A DNA stretch of 64,000 nucleotides, from positions 868,001-932,000 of the forward strand of contig NC_019682.1 in NCBI RefSeq assembly GCF_000316575.1. The letters run 5' to 3'. Shown here piece after piece: positions 26,789-35,472 of the stretch. The notes beneath the pieces are model-generated. The model did no database searches and was not told where the DNA came from. It saw nothing but the letters and a program-made list of their open reading frames with translations. Numbering within the stretch: position 1 is the stretch's first letter; the number at the start of each line of letters is the position of its first letter. Made by a program: the position numbers and the translations under genes. The stretch comes from Calothrix sp. PCC 7507 (GTDB lineage Bacteria; Cyanobacteriota; Cyanobacteriia; Cyanobacteriales; Nostocaceae).

Positions 26789-27859
26789 TTAATCAAATTT
26801 GCTTTCACAAAAGGCTTTTAATAAGTGTATACAATTAGCGATCGCTCCTAAATGAGCAATTTCATAACCGTGGGTGTTTTGTGTGGGAAACGCCAAACAA
26901 GCCGCACGCCCGACATGACCAAGTTTCATCGCAATTGAAGCGTCGCTACCAAATCCATTCAATATTGCTAGCTGCACTGGTATATCTAGATCCTTGGCAC
27001 TTTGCCGTAGTTGTGCATTCAGAGTTTCATCATAAATCCCGTAGCCATCTTGAGACAGAATTACCGGACTTTCCCCATCCTCAATGGGATATTCGCTAGC
27101 TAGGGGGCAAATTTCTAGAGCAATTAAAGCGTCTAACGTTTGATTTTGGGTGAAAAATAACGCCCCGATTGCGCCTACTTCTTCTTTGGCTGAGGCTACC
27201 AAATAAACATCGGCTTCTGGCTGTTTCACAACTTCCGCTAAGGCTAGAAGAATTGCTACTGAGGCTTTGTTATCTAGGGTGTAACTAGCAATATGGTCTT
27301 TTAACCTGATGGGACGCTTGCGATGCTTGCCAATCACCATTCTAGTTCCTGGTCGAATCCCTGCCGTTTCTAATTCAGCAGAGGTAAGCTTGGTTTCAAT
27401 CCAGGCGTTCTCCCATTTGACGGTGGTATCTTCTTGTTGCACTTTTTGCGGGGATTCATGGGAAACGTGGCGGGAACCAAAGCTTAAAATCCCGCTGATG
27501 GTTGCGTTGTCTCCGAGTAAATCAACCACACCCTCACCGTAAACCCAAGGGAAAGCGCCGCCCAGTTTGCGGACTTCCACCCGTCCAGCATCGCCGATTG
27601 TCTTGACAATTGCACCGATTTCGTCTTTGTGAGCCGTGATAGCGTAGACGCGGAGCGGCTTGTCGTTAGACATCGCTCTTTCTCGATTCTTACCGGGTAT
27701 CTTGGCTATGATATTGTCAGCGCGATCCTGCCAAACTTCCACACCCAGGCTAGCAAATCGCTGTAGCAAAAATTGGTTAATTTCAGTTTCTACACCACTA
27801 GGAGAATGGTGCATCACTAATTCTTCAATAATTTGAAATAACTGTTCGTAATCCCACAT
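26789..27859 (-). CDS. M42 family metallopeptidase (glutamyl aminopeptidase-like)
   Basis: The 356-residue protein fits family M42: LVMHHSPSGVETEINQFL near the N-terminus, the first metal ligand in YAITAHKDEIGAIV, the shared Asp in SYTLDNKASVAILLAL, the catalytic Glu pair in ASAKEEVGAIGA, then ALEICPLASEYP and the last His in FPTQNTHGYEIAHL. These are zinc or cobalt aminopeptidases forming large assemblies. Substrate preference cannot be assigned. It is monocistronic. Confidence 0.9.
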   Translation of the reverse strand: MWDYEQLFQIIEELVMHHSPSGVETEINQFLLQRFASLGVEVWQDRADNIIAKIPGKNRERAMSNDKPLRVYAITAHKDEIGAIVKTIGDAGRVEVRKLGGAFPWVYGEGVVDLLGDNATISGILSFGSRHVSHESPQKVQQEDTTVKWENAWIETKLTSAELETAGIRPGTRMVIGKHRKRPIRLKDHIASYTLDNKASVAILLALAEVVKQPEADVYLVASAKEEVGAIGALFFTQNQTLDALIALEICPLASEYPIEDGESPVILSQDGYGIYDETLNAQLRQSAKDLDIPVQLAILNGFGSDASIAMKLGHVGRAACLAFPTQNTHGYEIAHLGAIANCIHLLKAFCESKFD

Positions 27860-27919
27860 TTAAATTCATACACTCAGATTTTCGACTATTCTCAGAAATG
27901 GAAATCTGTTTTTAGAATA

Positions 27920-27994
27920 CTAATCTAAATCGTCAGGATTCAAGCCCAACTGACGCAAGCGTTCTGCTAGTTGTTCTGCAATCAGTGATCGCTC
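27920..27994 (-). pseudogene. C-terminal remnant of a Uma2 family gene
   Basis: The reverse strand encodes ERSLIAEQLAERLRQLG then LNPDDLD and a stop. This is the coiled-coil-like tail (RAELLAEKLRELGIDP-like) typical of many cyanobacterial Uma2/DUF820 proteins. No upstream part of the gene remains. Confidence 0.55.
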
Positions 27995-28093
27995 ATTGAA
28001 TCATAATTTGTAACTGTTCCTTGTTCCGCTCAGTATGACACGGATATTTGATCGTAAGTGATTAGGCAGATATGATATGAGACTAAAACGAAC

Positions 28094-28136
28094 CACAGAT
28101 CACACTGATATTTATCCGTGTCTATCTGTGGTTCAA
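28094..28136. repeat. Interspersed inverted repeat (GAACCACAGAT)
   Basis: GAACCACAGAT and ATCTGTGGTTC flank about 21 bases. It is followed by AATTTTCC, so it could act as a weak plus-strand terminator. I know similar units as common intergenic repeats in Nostoc-type genomes. Confidence 0.55.
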
Positions 28137-28233
28137 TTTTCCTATTTGAGCCTGTATAATGGCAGGTTTAAGGTTTTCGGCTGATCGGAGTCGCATTACG
28201 AATTGGGTAATGGCGAATCAGCTGCCGTAATAC

Positions 28234-29580
28234 CTAAAACTTCAACAAGTCGCTAGCACGAACACTCATGGAACCAGAGGGTCGATTTGCTGGAGGTTTA
28301 GCGAAGTTGGTACTCGATAGAGCAGCGATCGCCCGTGCATATTGTGGATCGTTTGGAGTACCCACCAAATCTGGGTTAGATGCTAACTGACGCTCTTGTG
28401 CTTCTGTTAAGTCTAACTTGATATCTGGTGCAATTCCCTTATGGTTAATATCCGTTCCTTTGGGGGTGTAGTAGTGTGCTATTGTGACTGCCAAACCAGA
28501 GCCATCTGCCAGTTCATGAACTGACTGTACTAGGGCTTTACCGAAGGTTTGACTACCAACAACTACCGCTCGTTTATTATCCTTAAGTGCCCCTGTCAGA
28601 ATCTCGCTGGCACTGGCTGAATTACCATCCACTAATATTGCCAAAGGAAGATTAGTTAAAGCGGTGCGATTGGCTTTAGTATCCTCAGTGCCGCCCTTGC
28701 GGTCTACCGTGCGGACAATACCACCGTTATCCATCCACATCCGAGCAATTTCAATACTTGCCTGTAACAAACCACCAGGATTACCCCGCAAATCTAATAC
28801 ATAAGCATTTACTTGCTTGCTGTTCAAATCACGGATGGCTCGTCGCATTTGCTCGGATGCGTGGGAACTAAATTCCCGTAAGCGGATATAGCCAACACGG
28901 CGATTACCTTCTTGTTTGAGGGTATACCGGACTGTGGGTACTTCAATAGTTGCTCTTGTCAGCTTCAGATCAAAGGCATTTTGCCCCAATCTTCCCAACT
29001 TCAGCGTTATGGGGGTACCAGCTTTACCGCGAATTAGCTTTGAGGCATCATCCACTTTCATTTCCTGAGTGGATTTGCCATCAATGGCCAAAATTTCATC
29101 GCCTGCTTTGATACCAGCTTTCAGTGCTGGAGAGTTCTCTATAGCTTCCACAACAGTGAGCTTCTTGGTTTTTTCGCTTAATTCCATGCGAATACCAATT
29201 CCAGAGACTTCCCCAGAGGTTTGACTGGTGAGAGCTTCATACTGTTGGGGGTCCATAAAGCGAGTGTAAGGATCTCCCAATTTTTGTAAAGCTTCGCGAA
29301 TGGCGACATAAGCTTCTTCACGAGAAGAATAGTCTTTACTTAACAGGCTTTGCCTAGTTGCTTGCCAATCTTGTTGATTAAATTTACCATCAACATATTC
29401 ACGATTCACCACTTGCCATACTTGGTCAACTACTGCTTTTGGGCTATCTTGTAGGGCTAGGGCGGCACGAACGCAGCGAGTCCAAGCAGGACCAAAGACA
29501 GATACAGTAGCGGTCGTGGCGATCGCTCCACCAATCAAGGCTACTTGGAGCGGTGAGTAACGTTTCGCAGATTGGTTCAT
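28234..29580 (-). CDS. Carboxyl-terminal processing peptidase, S41A (Ctp family)
   Basis: Ctp proteases cleave C-terminal tails of exported proteins; CtpA matures photosystem II D1 in cyanobacteria. The 448-residue protein has an N-terminal hydrophobic signal or anchor (VALIGGAIATTATVSVFG), a PDZ domain near 120-200 (GEVSGIGIRMELSEKTKKLT, SPALKAGIKAGDEILAIDG), and the catalytic Ser in DGNSASASEILTGAL with Lys in SQTFGKALVQSV. LDLRGNPGGLL is conserved. The paralogue (CtpA, B or C) cannot be fixed from this sequence. It is probably in the periplasm or thylakoid lumen. Confidence 0.92.
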   Translation of the reverse strand: MNQSAKRYSPLQVALIGGAIATTATVSVFGPAWTRCVRAALALQDSPKAVVDQVWQVVNREYVDGKFNQQDWQATRQSLLSKDYSSREEAYVAIREALQKLGDPYTRFMDPQQYEALTSQTSGEVSGIGIRMELSEKTKKLTVVEAIENSPALKAGIKAGDEILAIDGKSTQEMKVDDASKLIRGKAGTPITLKLGRLGQNAFDLKLTRATIEVPTVRYTLKQEGNRRVGYIRLREFSSHASEQMRRAIRDLNSKQVNAYVLDLRGNPGGLLQASIEIARMWMDNGGIVRTVDRKGGTEDTKANRTALTNLPLAILVDGNSASASEILTGALKDNKRAVVVGSQTFGKALVQSVHELADGSGLAVTIAHYYTPKGTDINHKGIAPDIKLDLTEAQERQLASNPDLVGTPNDPQYARAIAALSSTNFAKPPANRPSGSMSVRASDLLKF

Positions 29581-29892
29581 GTATATCAGCTGGAATAATT
29601 GTGTTTTTGACAGTTTAGCAATCAGGCTTTCCAGAAATTTTTAAGTTTTTATACTCAGTTTCCGCTATACTTCTTTCATCATTTTTCCCTTGGTGATGAT
29701 GATAAAAATATAGCTTCACTTTTTAACAATCATTTCTCTGTTCTCTAGGATTTTCCGGAACGTTTACCTGGAATATATGACACTTTGATTTATGTCAATT
29801 TTACCCCCCAATGCTTTTTATAAGATAGCACTTTGCTTTTTTAATTGCAGGTATTTTGGACATTAATTAACTATGCTTTTCTTACTTATGTC

Positions 29893-30591
29893 ATGAAACG
29901 GCAAGATACCATTAAATCATCAATTCCTCATAAAGGAAGAATCAGAAGACTGTGGCAGTTGTTACAAAAAGTAGCTTTTGGTTTGTGTGCTGTGTTTGGC
30001 AGTTGGCTGATTTTCACCACCATAACCTTAATTTCTGCATCTTCCCAGCCTATAGATGTCTTATTTGTGCTTGGTGGCAGTATTAGCCGGGAAATCTATG
30101 TTGCCCAGGTTGCGAAAAAATACCCGCAAATCCCAATTCTGATTTCTCATGGTTCTCCTGATCCTTGTGTGTGGCTAATTTTTCAACGAGAAGCTGTAGA
30201 CTTATCCAACGTCTGGTTAGAAAAGTGTGCAAATTCCACTTGGGAAAATTTTTACTATAGTATTACTATTCTGCGACGCTGGGGAGTGCATAAAGTCATG
30301 TTAATTACTTCCCAAACCCACTTACCCCGAGCCAAATGGATGGCACAAATCCTTTTGGGAGCTAATGGCATTTGGGTAGAGCCAGCAATTGTTCCAGAAC
30401 GAGGCGTTCCTGGGAATCGTGAGTCTGGGCTGAAAACTGGGCTGGATGTAACGCGTAGCTTGTTATGGGCTGTTTTAAGTCCAATGATGCAGCCACAATG
30501 CTCACAGGTGATCAAACTGGCTGATGTGGATATGCAAGCTTGGGAACGTCAAGGGTTTAAGTGTGAACGTCAGGGGAAATTGGGGAGATGA
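29893..30591 (+). CDS. YdcF family protein (DUF218), membrane-anchored
   Basis: The 232-residue protein starts MKRQDTIKSSIPHKGRIRRL, has one membrane segment (AFGLCAVFGSWLIFTTITLI) near residue 30-50, then the DUF218 domain: DVLFVLGGSISREIYVAQ, ILISHGSPD, ENFYYSITILRRWGVHKVML and ITSQTHLPRAKWMAQILLG. The family, which includes SanA and YdcF, may bind nucleotides or act on the envelope; no reaction is established for this member. I begin at the ATG rather than an upstream TTG. Confidence 0.8.
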   Translation: MKRQDTIKSSIPHKGRIRRLWQLLQKVAFGLCAVFGSWLIFTTITLISASSQPIDVLFVLGGSISREIYVAQVAKKYPQIPILISHGSPDPCVWLIFQREAVDLSNVWLEKCANSTWENFYYSITILRRWGVHKVMLITSQTHLPRAKWMAQILLGANGIWVEPAIVPERGVPGNRESGLKTGLDVTRSLLWAVLSPMMQPQCSQVIKLADVDMQAWERQGFKCERQGKLGR

Positions 30592-30873
30592 GGAGTCAGG
30601 GAATGACAAATACTTCTCTTCGAGAGGCTACGCCTAGGGTGTTGACTTTGTCTGAAATTAGCTAAAAAATATCATGCAATTTTTGTGTTTACCGTAGGGG
30701 CATGGGCACTGCCGTGCCCTGATGAGAACGTTAACTACGACTATGATTTTGTATGATGCATTTTGGGCTGAAAACCCTCAGAGTCAACAGCCTAGGCTAC
30801 GCCCTAAGCGGAGCTATGCCGCAGGATTTACGACTTCGCTCAGTACAAGTGACAAGTGAAAAATAACCATTCC
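30592..30873. other. Intergenic, interspersed repeats
   Basis: It holds a GTAGGGGCATGGGCACTGCC palindrome near 30696 and a CTAGGCTACGCCCTAAGCGG-type repeat near 30791. No gene is seen. Confidence 0.5.
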
Positions 30874-31080
30874 TTAATCAAGTTTTAATGCATTAACTGG
30901 AACTTCATCCCAAGAATCGACAGTCCGCAACCTTGCTATCCAACCAGAAGCCTTTTGGATGTCGTTCAAATTCTTCTTAAAGGAATCGTGACAATCTTTG
31001 GCTTGAGACTCATCACAAGAGGCAATACAAGCATGAATCATGCCAGACGGATCAATTTGCTCGTTTACCCAAATAATCAT
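30874..31080 (-). CDS. Small hypothetical protein, 68 residues
   Basis: It begins MIIWVNEQIDPSGMIHACIA after a GAGGG ribosome binding site 8 bases upstream, which decides the start over an in-frame ATG 15 bp earlier. It has two Cys, is soluble, and ends WDEVPVNALKLD. No family is recognised. The clear SD supports that it is real. Confidence 0.55.
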   Translation of the reverse strand: MIIWVNEQIDPSGMIHACIASCDESQAKDCHDSFKKNLNDIQKASGWIARLRTVDSWDEVPVNALKLD

Positions 31081-31189
31081 GGATTTTTCCCTCAAAACTG
31101 TAGCGAGAAAAGTGATGTGTCATGTTTAGAATACTATCTCTAATTGACACTCCGCTAACTTAAATGTATTTACGTTTCGTAATAAAGCC

Positions 31190-31936
31190 TTAATGCATTG
31201 TTGTTGCCATATCTATATCATTAGTCTTGAGTTGACCATCTTCCATGTAAATAATGCGATCGGCAATATCAAGAATGCGGTTGTCATGGGTAACTAGCAA
31301 AATTGTACAACCTTGTTCTTTAGCTAGCTTTTGCATTAATTCCACGACATCGCGCCCAGATTTTTTGTCAAGTGCAGCGGTGGGTTCATCTGCAAGGACA
31401 ATTTTGGGATGGCTGACTAACGCACGGGCGATCGCTACCCGTTGTTTTTGTCCCCCTGATAATTTCTCAGGATAATAATCTACGCGATCGCCTAAACCCA
31501 CATGCTCTAGCATGGCGATCGCTTTCACGTTGATGTCTTGATTCAGGAATTGATCGTGCAACTCTAAAGACATTCGCACGTTTTCTCTAGCTGTCAAAAA
31601 CGTCATTAGGTTATGCGCTTGGAAAATATAGCCGATTTGACGGCGCAGTTGGGTTAACTGTTGTTTTCTAGCACCGCAGATTTCCTGTCCTAAGATTTTC
31701 AGGCTACCTTCTTGAGCAGAACGCAGTCCACCCATCAAGGTTAGTAATGTGGTTTTCCCTGATCCAGAGGGCCCAGTCATAATCACAATTTCGCCAGCAT
31801 TAATTGCTAAATTGATGTCGAATAATACTTGTTTACGCAGCGCACCTTCACCAAAATAATGGTGAAGGTTACTAATAGAAATTACGGGTTCTAAATCAAA
31901 ACTTGTTGAGTTAGAGAGTAAAGATTCTCGCATCAT
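31190..31936 (-). CDS. ABC transporter ATP-binding protein, DevA family
   Basis: This ATPase of about 248 residues, starting MMRESLLSNSTSF, has the Walker A GPSGSGKTT, signature LSGGQKQRVAIARAL, Walker B IVLADEPTAALD and switch His in LLVTHDNR. It belongs with the DevC/DevB-like proteins next to it and resembles MacB/LolD-type export ATPases. DevBCA pumps in heterocystous cyanobacteria export glycolipids or other envelope compounds with TolC. The open frame extends about 22 codons upstream into the 31961-32014 palindromic repeat, which I exclude. The start could shift by one codon because two Met are adjacent. Confidence 0.9.
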   Translation of the reverse strand: MMRESLLSNSTSFDLEPVISISNLHHYFGEGALRKQVLFDINLAINAGEIVIMTGPSGSGKTTLLTLMGGLRSAQEGSLKILGQEICGARKQQLTQLRRQIGYIFQAHNLMTFLTARENVRMSLELHDQFLNQDINVKAIAMLEHVGLGDRVDYYPEKLSGGQKQRVAIARALVSHPKIVLADEPTAALDKKSGRDVVELMQKLAKEQGCTILLVTHDNRILDIADRIIYMEDGQLKTNDIDMATTMH

Positions 31937-31960
31937 AGGATTTTTAATTGAATTTCTTAG

Positions 31961-32014
31961 TAGGGTGGGCAATGCCCACCACATCGGGTCTTTGGTGGGC
32001 ATTGCCCACCCTAC
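31961..32014. repeat. Palindromic repeat between devC-like and devA-like genes
   Basis: GTAGGGTGGGCAATGCCCACC and its mirror form a long hairpin in the 90-bp gap inside the exporter operon. It is the core of the family B element but without its outer ends. Confidence 0.8.
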
Positions 32015-32022
32015 TTGTATTG

Positions 32023-33189
32023 CTAAAAAACGTCTGCAGGGTCAGCAGAGCGGAGTTTTCGCATAGCGATCGCCCCAGAAAAACTGCACATAACTATGGT
32101 TAAAAATAAGACATATACTGCTCGTTCTGTCTTCATAAATAAGGGAAGCATTGTGGCAGTAAATGTGAGATGATAAAGACCAATGGAAAGGAAAAATGCC
32201 GGAAGATAACCCAAGACAGCTAATAGCAAAGCCTCTTGTAGCAAAACTCCTAATAAATAGTTATCGCCATAGCCCATTGCTTTGAGGGTGGCGTATTCTG
32301 GCATGTGTTCCGAAACGTCAGAATACAGGATTTGGTAAACAATCACAATCCCGACAATGAAGCCGACTGCTGTACCCAAACCAAAAATAAAACCAATCGC
32401 AGTTCCTGCTTCCCAGTATTTCCTCTCAATTTGAGCAAACTCTTCTGGAGTTAGGACTGAGATATCTTTGGGTAATCCAGCGACTAGTTGCGATCGCACT
32501 TTTTCTGGATCAGCACCCGGTTTAAGTGTCAGTAATCCCACTTCGATGTGATCGGGTTTACGTTCAGAAAATAATTGTAAAAAGGTGGAATCACTGGTGA
32601 TCACGTTGCCATCGGCAGCAAACGAAGCACCATCAGTAAATAAGCCCTTGACTTGGATGGCTTTACTATTTAGTTCTGTCTCAAACTTACCTGTTTTCTT
32701 CAGGATATCAGCAACAGATCCATATTCCGGACGACCAGCCTGATCGAACAGAACTTGATACAACTGTTTGAGTTGAGGAATATTTTCTTTGGTTTCAGAT
32801 GATTTGAATGGAGGTTGTGCCGGATCGACACCCCACACTAAAATAGCCCTTTCTAAGCGTGTTTCGGGATTTCGCCATTGTCCAGTACCGATGTAAACTG
32901 AATTCACTGACTGCACACCCTCATAACCCAATGTTTGGTAAAGTCGCTCTCTAGAAAAGCTTTTCACCGAAAACAGAGTTTGAAATTGGGGATTAATTAA
33001 CACCAAATCTGCTTGCAAATTGCGATGAGGTTTGATGGCTGCATCAAACAGGGCGCTTTCAAACCCTAATTGGATAAACATCAACATGTCTGCAAAGGTG
33101 ATACCCGCAACGGCGATCGCCAGACGTGTTTTTTCCTTCATTAACTGCCGCCATGCTAGCGGAGTTTTACGGAATATTTTCGGTAACAT
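32023..33189 (-). CDS. ABC transporter permease, DevC family
   Basis: The 388-residue protein starts MLPKIFRKTPLAWRQLMKEK, the usual DevC beginning. One membrane helix lies near 25-45, then a large periplasmic domain of about 210 residues, then three helices near 268-292, 315-340 and 355-375. This is the MacB/FtsX-type permease layout. ATLKAMGYGDNYLLGVLLQE is the FtsX-type coupling region. The end MRKLRSADPADVF is typical. It would pair with the DevA-like ATPase downstream and DevB-like adaptor upstream. Confidence 0.92.
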   Translation of the reverse strand: MLPKIFRKTPLAWRQLMKEKTRLAIAVAGITFADMLMFIQLGFESALFDAAIKPHRNLQADLVLINPQFQTLFSVKSFSRERLYQTLGYEGVQSVNSVYIGTGQWRNPETRLERAILVWGVDPAQPPFKSSETKENIPQLKQLYQVLFDQAGRPEYGSVADILKKTGKFETELNSKAIQVKGLFTDGASFAADGNVITSDSTFLQLFSERKPDHIEVGLLTLKPGADPEKVRSQLVAGLPKDISVLTPEEFAQIERKYWEAGTAIGFIFGLGTAVGFIVGIVIVYQILYSDVSEHMPEYATLKAMGYGDNYLLGVLLQEALLLAVLGYLPAFFLSIGLYHLTFTATMLPLFMKTERAVYVLFLTIVMCSFSGAIAMRKLRSADPADVF

Positions 33190-33276
33190 ATATTAATTTG
33201 TCATTGGTCATTTGTCCAATTACCCAGTTCCCAGTCCCCAATTCCCCAATCCCCAGTTCCCAATCCCCAATCCTCT

Positions 33277-34566
33277 TTACAATTCAATTGCTGTTTGCAC
33301 CTGTAAGTTGGTTAAACCTGCAACTTGCTTGCTGTCTTCGGGATTCAGGCGAATTTTGACTTCAACTACTCGGCTATCAAGGTTTTCGCCTGGTTGGTTG
33401 CTGAAAACATTTTGTCTATTCACCTGCAAGCCAACTTGAAAGACTCTACCGCGTATTTCACCAGGAAACGCCTGACTAGTAATCACCACAGGCTGTCCCA
33501 GTTTCACTTTAGCGATATCGGTTTGATAGATTTCTGCGACTGCAATCATTTGATCAGTTTGGGCGAAGTCTGCAATCCCCGCATCACCGATTTTTTCACC
33601 AGCTCGTTGATGAATTTTCAGAATTTGCCCCGCAGTTGGGGCTTTAATATAAGCCGCTTCTGAATCAGTTTGGGCGCGTTTGAGTGCAGCGATCGCATTT
33701 TCTACTTCTGTTTGGGCTGCGGCTACATCCACGGGACGGACTTCGGCAATACTATTAAGTGTGGCTCTGGCTTCGCTGACTTGTTTGTTACCAGTAGAAT
33801 TCATGCGGGTGAGTGCAACTTTGGCTTCGGCTAGTTGTCTGCTGGCGGTGGAGTTAATTCGGTTGAGAACGGCTTGGGCTTCGTCTAGTTGCTGTTTCGC
33901 CGTTTCCCTCATTAAACGCTTATTGTCGAACAAAGAATTAGACACCGCCCCTTCTTTTGATAGTTGCTGATACCGCTCATATTCAGATTGGGCGTTGTTG
34001 AGTTCTGCTTCTAGTTTTTTAATCGTCGCCTCTTGAGCTATTCTGTCACCTTGCCATTGTGCTTCTATGCGGGCGATCGCCTCTTCTTGCCCGTTTTTGT
34101 CTCCTTGAGATTGAGCCTGTAAGCGCTCTATGGTTGCTCGCTGTGCCTGAATTTCGCCTGTTTTGGCTCCTGCTCTCACTTGAGCGAGTTTCGCTTGGGC
34201 AACTGCAACTTGTTTTTTCGCCTGGAGTACGGCAGTTTGCAGGCGATCGCGTGAGTCTAATATTGCTACAATCTGTCCAGCTTTGACGCGATCGCCTTCT
34301 TTAACCAAAATTTGGGCAATGCGATCGCCATCCAAAGCCAGCGGTGCAGATAAGCTGAGTACTTCTGCTTCTGGTTGTAATCGCCCTAAAGCTGTCACCT
34401 TTTGCACAGTTGGTGTAATTTTTACTGTCTCTGGTGAAGTAGTTTTACCAACTTGCCCAAACTGAGAAACCCCATAAAAAACAATACCACCCGTAATCGC
34501 CGTAGCACCAATTACTATCCCAATTAACCGTTGATTTATCGGTTTAAATAACACCCTCTCACCCAT
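33277..34566 (-). CDS. Membrane fusion protein, DevB (HlyD) family
   Basis: The 429-residue protein has an N-terminal anchor (LIGIVIGATAITGGIVFYGV), a split lipoyl domain (ALGRLQPEAEVLSLSAPLAL and YIKAPTAGQILKIHQRAGEK), a long alpha-hairpin coiled coil (about 105-290) rich in Ala, Gln and Glu, and a C-terminal beta-barrel domain. It would link the DevC/DevA pump to a TolC-like outer-membrane channel. It is first of the three exporter genes. Confidence 0.93.
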   Translation of the reverse strand: MGERVLFKPINQRLIGIVIGATAITGGIVFYGVSQFGQVGKTTSPETVKITPTVQKVTALGRLQPEAEVLSLSAPLALDGDRIAQILVKEGDRVKAGQIVAILDSRDRLQTAVLQAKKQVAVAQAKLAQVRAGAKTGEIQAQRATIERLQAQSQGDKNGQEEAIARIEAQWQGDRIAQEATIKKLEAELNNAQSEYERYQQLSKEGAVSNSLFDNKRLMRETAKQQLDEAQAVLNRINSTASRQLAEAKVALTRMNSTGNKQVSEARATLNSIAEVRPVDVAAAQTEVENAIAALKRAQTDSEAAYIKAPTAGQILKIHQRAGEKIGDAGIADFAQTDQMIAVAEIYQTDIAKVKLGQPVVITSQAFPGEIRGRVFQVGLQVNRQNVFSNQPGENLDSRVVEVKIRLNPEDSKQVAGLTNLQVQTAIEL

Positions 34567-34742
34567 TTCCCCCTCCCACCAAGATTTAAGTTAATGTGCA
34601 GAAATTAACACCAATGCTTATTTGGAAACTTGAATTTTAAAATTTATCCAAAAAAAATCCATCCGAATACGTAATTAAGTATTGCCTTCAAATCGTTAAT
34701 TCCAACTTATTACCACTTAGAACTGCAACTTAAACGTGGTAA

Positions 34743-34803
34743 GACTATTCTGACTCCTAAATTCTGACTCCTAAATTCTGACTCCTAAATTCTGACTCCT
34801 GAC
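34743..34803. repeat. 14-bp tandem repeat at the 3' end of the tetR gene
   Basis: Units of CTGACTCCTAAATT occur about four times. The first encodes the last residues of the TetR protein (SEFRSQ-like). Confidence 0.8.
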
Positions 34804-35362
34804 CCCTATATGCCGTCAATATTTCTCCCAAAAGAGCGCATTGTTCAGAAAAATCAATCATTTCATCACCCTGTAGCTTTCTTAGTAATAGACCATCTAT
34901 AAAGCTCAATATAAAAGTAGCTAATACTGGGTCTTGAATCCCAAAAAAGTCGCAGGCTGCTTGGTGATATCGCTGATTTGCACGCTTAAATATATTATTC
35001 CCAGGTATTTCTTTAGAATCTTGATGTTGACAAAAATCAACCCAAAGATAAGTCCATTTGATAAAATATTCCTCGTTTTTCGCCAAATATCTTCCCAGCG
35101 CTACCATTGACTCTTTGAGAGTTTTGGTTCCTTCTAACTCCGCCAATGCCATCACTAAATCTTGCTGACATGTCTCTTCGACTAATTGCTCGAACAGAGC
35201 TTGTTTGCTAGAAAAATAGTGATAAACCGTACCCGTAGAAACGCCTAAACCTTGGGAAATTTGGCGCATGGTAATCGAACCATAGCCTTTTTGAGCAAAC
35301 AAATCAAAGCATTTGCCGAGTAGTTCTTTGCGGTATTGTTCATGATCAACAATCTTGGGCAT
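34757..35362 (-). CDS. TetR/AcrR family transcriptional regulator
   Basis: The 201-residue protein has a TetR HTH at residues 10-57 (FAQKGYGSITMRQISQGLGV, STGTVYHYFSSKQALFEQLV). The ligand-binding C-terminal domain is of usual size. The last 15 residues (ESEFRSQNLGVRI) are encoded by an STRR and are probably not native. It lies 190 bp upstream of the devB-like gene on the same strand, so it probably controls this exporter and itself; a palindrome AACGCTCGTT lies 21 bp before its start. Confidence 0.93.
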   Translation of the reverse strand: MPKIVDHEQYRKELLGKCFDLFAQKGYGSITMRQISQGLGVSTGTVYHYFSSKQALFEQLVEETCQQDLVMALAELEGTKTLKESMVALGRYLAKNEEYFIKWTYLWVDFCQHQDSKEIPGNNIFKRANQRYHQAACDFFGIQDPVLATFILSFIDGLLLRKLQGDEMIDFSEQCALLGEILTAYRGQESEFRSQNLGVRI

Positions 35363-35382
35363 AGCTCGGCTTATTTATATCG

Positions 35383-35392
35383 AACGCTCGTT
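35383..35392. promoter_or_regulatory. Candidate TetR operator
   Basis: AACGCTCGTT has half-sites AACG and CGTT around two bases. It is 21 bp upstream of the tetR ATG. The location suggests autoregulation; binding is inferred. Confidence 0.4.
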
Positions 35393-35472
35393 ATTTGTAA
35401 ATCTTAAGTTATTTATACCTGATGCGTCAAGAGTCAAGAGTCAGGAGCGATTGGTTATTTTTCCCCTATTGC

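Larger units (their letters stand above)
27860..28233. other. Intergenic region with a gene remnant and a hairpin
   Basis: It contains the Uma2 C-terminal remnant (27920-27994) and an inverted repeat at 28094-28136. Nothing else is recognised. Confidence 0.5.
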
